Part shown: in pieces, positions 6,839 to 8,091 of the stretch
How positions within the stretch are numbered: the stretch's first letter is position 1
Layout of the letters: each line of letters begins with the position of its first letter
From: Leptolyngbya sp. SIO4C5
GTDB lineage: Bacteria; Cyanobacteriota; Cyanobacteriia; Phormidesmidales; Phormidesmidaceae
DNA: 8,091 nucleotides
NCBI GenBank assembly: GCA_010671965.1
Contig: JAAHIC010000168.1
Coordinates: 1-8,091, forward strand
Direction: 5' to 3'
Made by a program: the position numbers and the translations under genes
Notes under the pieces: model-generated
Told to the model about the DNA's origin: nothing
Seen by the model: the letters and a program-made list of their open reading frames with translations, nothing else
Database searches by the model: none

Positions 6839-7789
6839 TTAGGACGCGGTTTCAGCGATCGCTTTGACGGGGGCAACTCCAGCTAAATCCAAAATTTGCG
6901 GAATTAGGTCTTCTCGCCGCACCGCCATTAGATGCACGCCCTGACAGAGCTGCCGGGCGGCCTGCACCTGTTCGGCGGCAATCTTCATCCCTTCTAGCAG
7001 CGGATCGCTAGCGGCAGCTAGGCGGTCAATCGTCGCTTGGGGAATCTGCACTCCCGGTACGCAGCGATTGATAAACTGGGCATTTTTAGCCGACTTCAGC
7101 AGAAAAATACCTGCCAAAACCGGGCGATCGCAGCCTGCAGCTACCTGATCCATAAACTTCTCTAGTCGCTCAAAGTCGGAAATGAGCTGGCTTTGGAAAA
7201 ACTGCGCTCCGGCTTCCAGCTTGCGCTCAAATCGGCGCTGCAGCCCCGACCAGCTCCGCGACTGCGGGTCTACCGCCGCTCCGGCAAACAGGTCGGTGGG
7301 CCGATCGGTTAGGGGCTTTTCATTAATGTCAAAGCCGTGATTGAGCTGGTAAATCAGCTTCAGCAGCCGCACTGACTCCAAATCGAAAACGCTTTTAGCC
7401 TCGGGGTGATCGCCTGCCTTGACCGGGTCGCCAGTGAGGGCCAGGACGTTACGAATGCCCAAGGCATAGGCGCCCATGAGGTCAGCCTGCAGGGCAATGC
7501 GATTGCGATCGCGGCAGGCCATCTGGCAGATTGGCTCAATTCCCTGCTGCAGCAAAATTGCCGCTGCCGCAAGAGACGACATCCGCATCACTGCCCGACT
7601 GCCATCGGTAATGTTGACCCCATGCACTCGCGGCTGCAGGCAGCGGGCCATCTCAATCATGTGACTGGGATCCCCCCCTTTAGGCGGCATCACCTCAGCC
7701 GTAATCAAAAACTGCCCCGCCTGCGCGGCTTGACGAAAGCGATGCAGCGAGGAACTGGCAGGCGGGGAACTGAGCTGAGCGGCAGTCAT
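6839..7789 (-). CDS. metF: Methylenetetrahydrofolate reductase (MetF-like)
   Basis: This 316-residue cytosolic flavoenzyme of the MTHFR TIM-barrel family is expected to reduce 5,10-methylene-THF to 5-methyl-THF for methionine synthesis. [11 protein letters not shown] (30-40) holds the conserved glutamate E32. [16 protein letters not shown] (56-71), [10 protein letters not shown] (92-101) and [13 protein letters not shown] (117-129) build the flavin/folate site. [14 protein letters not shown] (188-201), PGVQIP (245-250) and GVHLMAV (284-290) complete the barrel. The CRDRN and TGDP.K.GD pattern resembles the reductase half of the homocysteine methyltransferase-MTHFR fusion proteins (for example B. 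subtilis YitJ) more than E. coli MetF, so the electron donor may differ from NADH. ATG at 7789 is the start. The nearest AGGA is a rather long 13 bases upstream. lysS follows 65 bp downstream. I see no S-box or other methionine-linked riboswitch ahead of it. Confidence 0.87.
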   Translation of the reverse strand: MTAAQLSSPPASSSLHRFRQAAQAGQFLITAEVMPPKGGDPSHMIEMARCLQPRVHGVNITDGSRAVMRMSSLAAAAILLQQGIEPICQMACRDRNRIALQADLMGAYALGIRNVLALTGDPVKAGDHPEAKSVFDLESVRLLKLIYQLNHGFDINEKPLTDRPTDLFAGAAVDPQSRSWSGLQRRFERKLEAGAQFFQSQLISDFERLEKFMDQVAAGCDRPVLAGIFLLKSAKNAQFINRCVPGVQIPQATIDRLAAASDPLLEGMKIAAEQVQAARQLCQGVHLMAVRREDLIPQILDLAGVAPVKAIAETAS

Positions 7790-7821
7790 TAAAAGTCTGA
7801 ATTCCTGAATTTTAAAGAGAG

Positions 7822-7980
7822 GTCTAAGTGCGTTTTTAAAGAGCCGTGGAAGTTACGCCGTTCAAAATTTGAGACACCAATGGTAGAGACAGGATCTCTC
7901 TTGCCCCCTTGAATAGAGGGGATGGCGACAGCCGGGAAATCTCGCAGTTAGCCAAAATCTCGTCAAGTGCGTAAATCCTG
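7822..7980. repeat. Cluster of degenerate ACGC-CTTGAC motifs and C/G-run hairpin
   Basis: GTCTAAGTGCGT (7822-7833), AAGTTACGCCGTTCAA (7850-7865, opposite orientation) and CGTCAAGTGCGTAAATCCTG (7961-7980) look like diverged copies of one motif. The reverse complement of the last, TTACGCACTTGAC, differs from TTACGCGCTTGAC at 2788-2800 by one base. Between them, CCCCCTTGAATAGAGGGGATGG (bases 7904-7925) matches the C-run/G-run module near 2827. The group looks like remnants of a dispersed intergenic repeat. Confidence 0.45.
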
Positions 7981-7994
7981 AGCCGTTTGGTTAG

Positions 7995-8000
7995 TATAAC
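7995..8000 (+). promoter_or_regulatory. -10-like TATAAC before a structured region
   Basis: TATAAC ends 6 bases before the first hairpin base at 8007, the distance expected between a -10 box and a transcript start. No good -35 is present at 7971-7977. It is listed only because of its position relative to the hairpins. Confidence 0.3.
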
Positions 8001-8006
8001 TTCTCT

Positions 8007-8091
8007 GCGGAGGTCCAGTTCTCCCCATAGCCACTACAACTGGCTTTCCTCCGCCAGCAGAAATTGACTATAGCCCTTGGCGAATAGTCAA
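8007..8091 (+). ncRNA. Candidate small structured RNA (two consecutive hairpins)
   Basis: Hairpin 1: GCGGAGG (8007-8013) pairs with CCTCCGC (8048-8054). Inside it, CCAGTT (8015-8020) pairs with AACTGG (8038-8043), leaving a 17-base loop with CTCCCC. Hairpin 2: TTGACTAT (8064-8071) pairs with ATAGTCAA (8084-8091), with an inner GCC/GGC stem and a CTT loop. Hairpin 2 ends exactly at the window edge, so a following T-run cannot be seen. It matches no RNA family I can name. The strand is inferred from the TATAAC at 7995. Alternatives are a bidirectional terminator or the tail of a neighbouring minus-strand gene. Confidence 0.35.

Larger units (their letters stand above)
81..7512. repeat. HIP1 octamers (GCGATCGC), 23 copies
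   Basis: The copies start at 81, 265, 414, 1092, 1337, 1546, 2304, 2486, 2917, 3185, 3647, 3742, 3895, 4224, 4312, 4458, 4952, 5202, 6562, 6827, 6855, 7124 and 7505. The copy at 81 is the inverted duplicate of that at 265. Such density is a signature of many cyanobacterial chromosomes. Copies lie in coding and non-coding DNA alike. The longest gap between copies inside genes is 5210-6561, within lysS. Confidence 0.95.
7790..8091. other. 302-bp stretch without a convincing gene
   Basis: This is the upstream region of metF. It contains three degenerate copies of an ACGC-CTTGAC motif, a C-run/G-run hairpin (7905-7921) and two strong hairpins at the right end; these are listed separately. A minus-strand frame stays open from the edge to a TAA at 7993-7991 (32 residues, ending WTSAEKLY). 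It could be the tail of a gene beyond the window, but the product is not recognised and the same bases form the hairpins. No clear metF promoter is visible. Confidence 0.5.

Noticed and set aside
7406..7792. 128-codon plus-strand frame opposite metF, and similar long frames opposite lysS and the amidohydrolase
   Set aside because: These lie wholly inside strongly conserved genes, encode no recognisable domain, and are expected in GC-rich coding DNA.
8007..8054. tRNA or other standard RNA in the right-end hairpin
   Set aside because: There is no cloverleaf, no TTCRA loop and no acceptor pairing. The stem layout is a single nested hairpin.
7991..8091. C-terminus of a minus-strand gene entering from the right edge
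   Set aside because: Only 32 residues are open, with no recognisable motif, and the bases are dominated by perfect hairpins. It remains an alternative but is not supported enough to list as a gene.

Overview
The window is chromosomal DNA of a cyanobacterium. The octamer GCGATCGC (HIP1, the highly iterated palindrome of cyanobacteria) occurs 23 times in 8.1 kb. The proteins also have a cyanobacterial look: a PerM/AI-2E-type permease starting MKLGQWLG, an M20 amidohydrolase, a WG-repeat lipoprotein and a short MetF. No phage, IS, CRISPR, tRNA or rRNA could be supported, and most of the content is housekeeping or conserved-hypothetical.

Layout. Bases 1-352 are a large inverted repeat: 1-101 is a perfect reverse complement of 252-352, around a 150-bp spacer. 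On the minus strand the spacer encodes what looks like the first ~43 codons of recJ, cut off where the left arm begins. The right arm carries the ribosome binding site and first codons of the AI-2E/PerM permease (309-1442, +). It is followed by an M20 peptidase/amidohydrolase (1528-2718, +). A hairpin terminator candidate and a G/C-run repeat separate this from the convergent WG-repeat lipoprotein (2863-3990, -). A 123-bp divergent promoter region then leads into a saccharopine-dehydrogenase-like Rossmann oxidoreductase (4114-5223, +). That gene ends in the same CTAG tetranucleotide that holds the stop of the convergent lysS (5220-6773, -). A metF-like methylenetetrahydrofolate reductase gene (6839-7789, -) lies 65 bp upstream of lysS in the same direction. 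The last 302 bp hold no convincing gene. They contain degenerate copies of a repeat also seen near 2.8 kb, and two consecutive hairpins directly downstream of a -10-like TATAAC.

Functionally there is no single pathway. lysS (protein synthesis) and metF (one-carbon/methionine metabolism) may be partly co-transcribed, with a consensus TATAAT for lysS in the gap. The amidohydrolase, oxidoreductase and WG lipoprotein have no obvious link to each other.

The two items most worth a second look are the 101-bp perfect inverted duplication, which truncates recJ and may be either a real rearrangement or an amplification/assembly chimera, and the structured region 8007-8091, a candidate small RNA. I did not find convincing evidence of a new multi-gene system.
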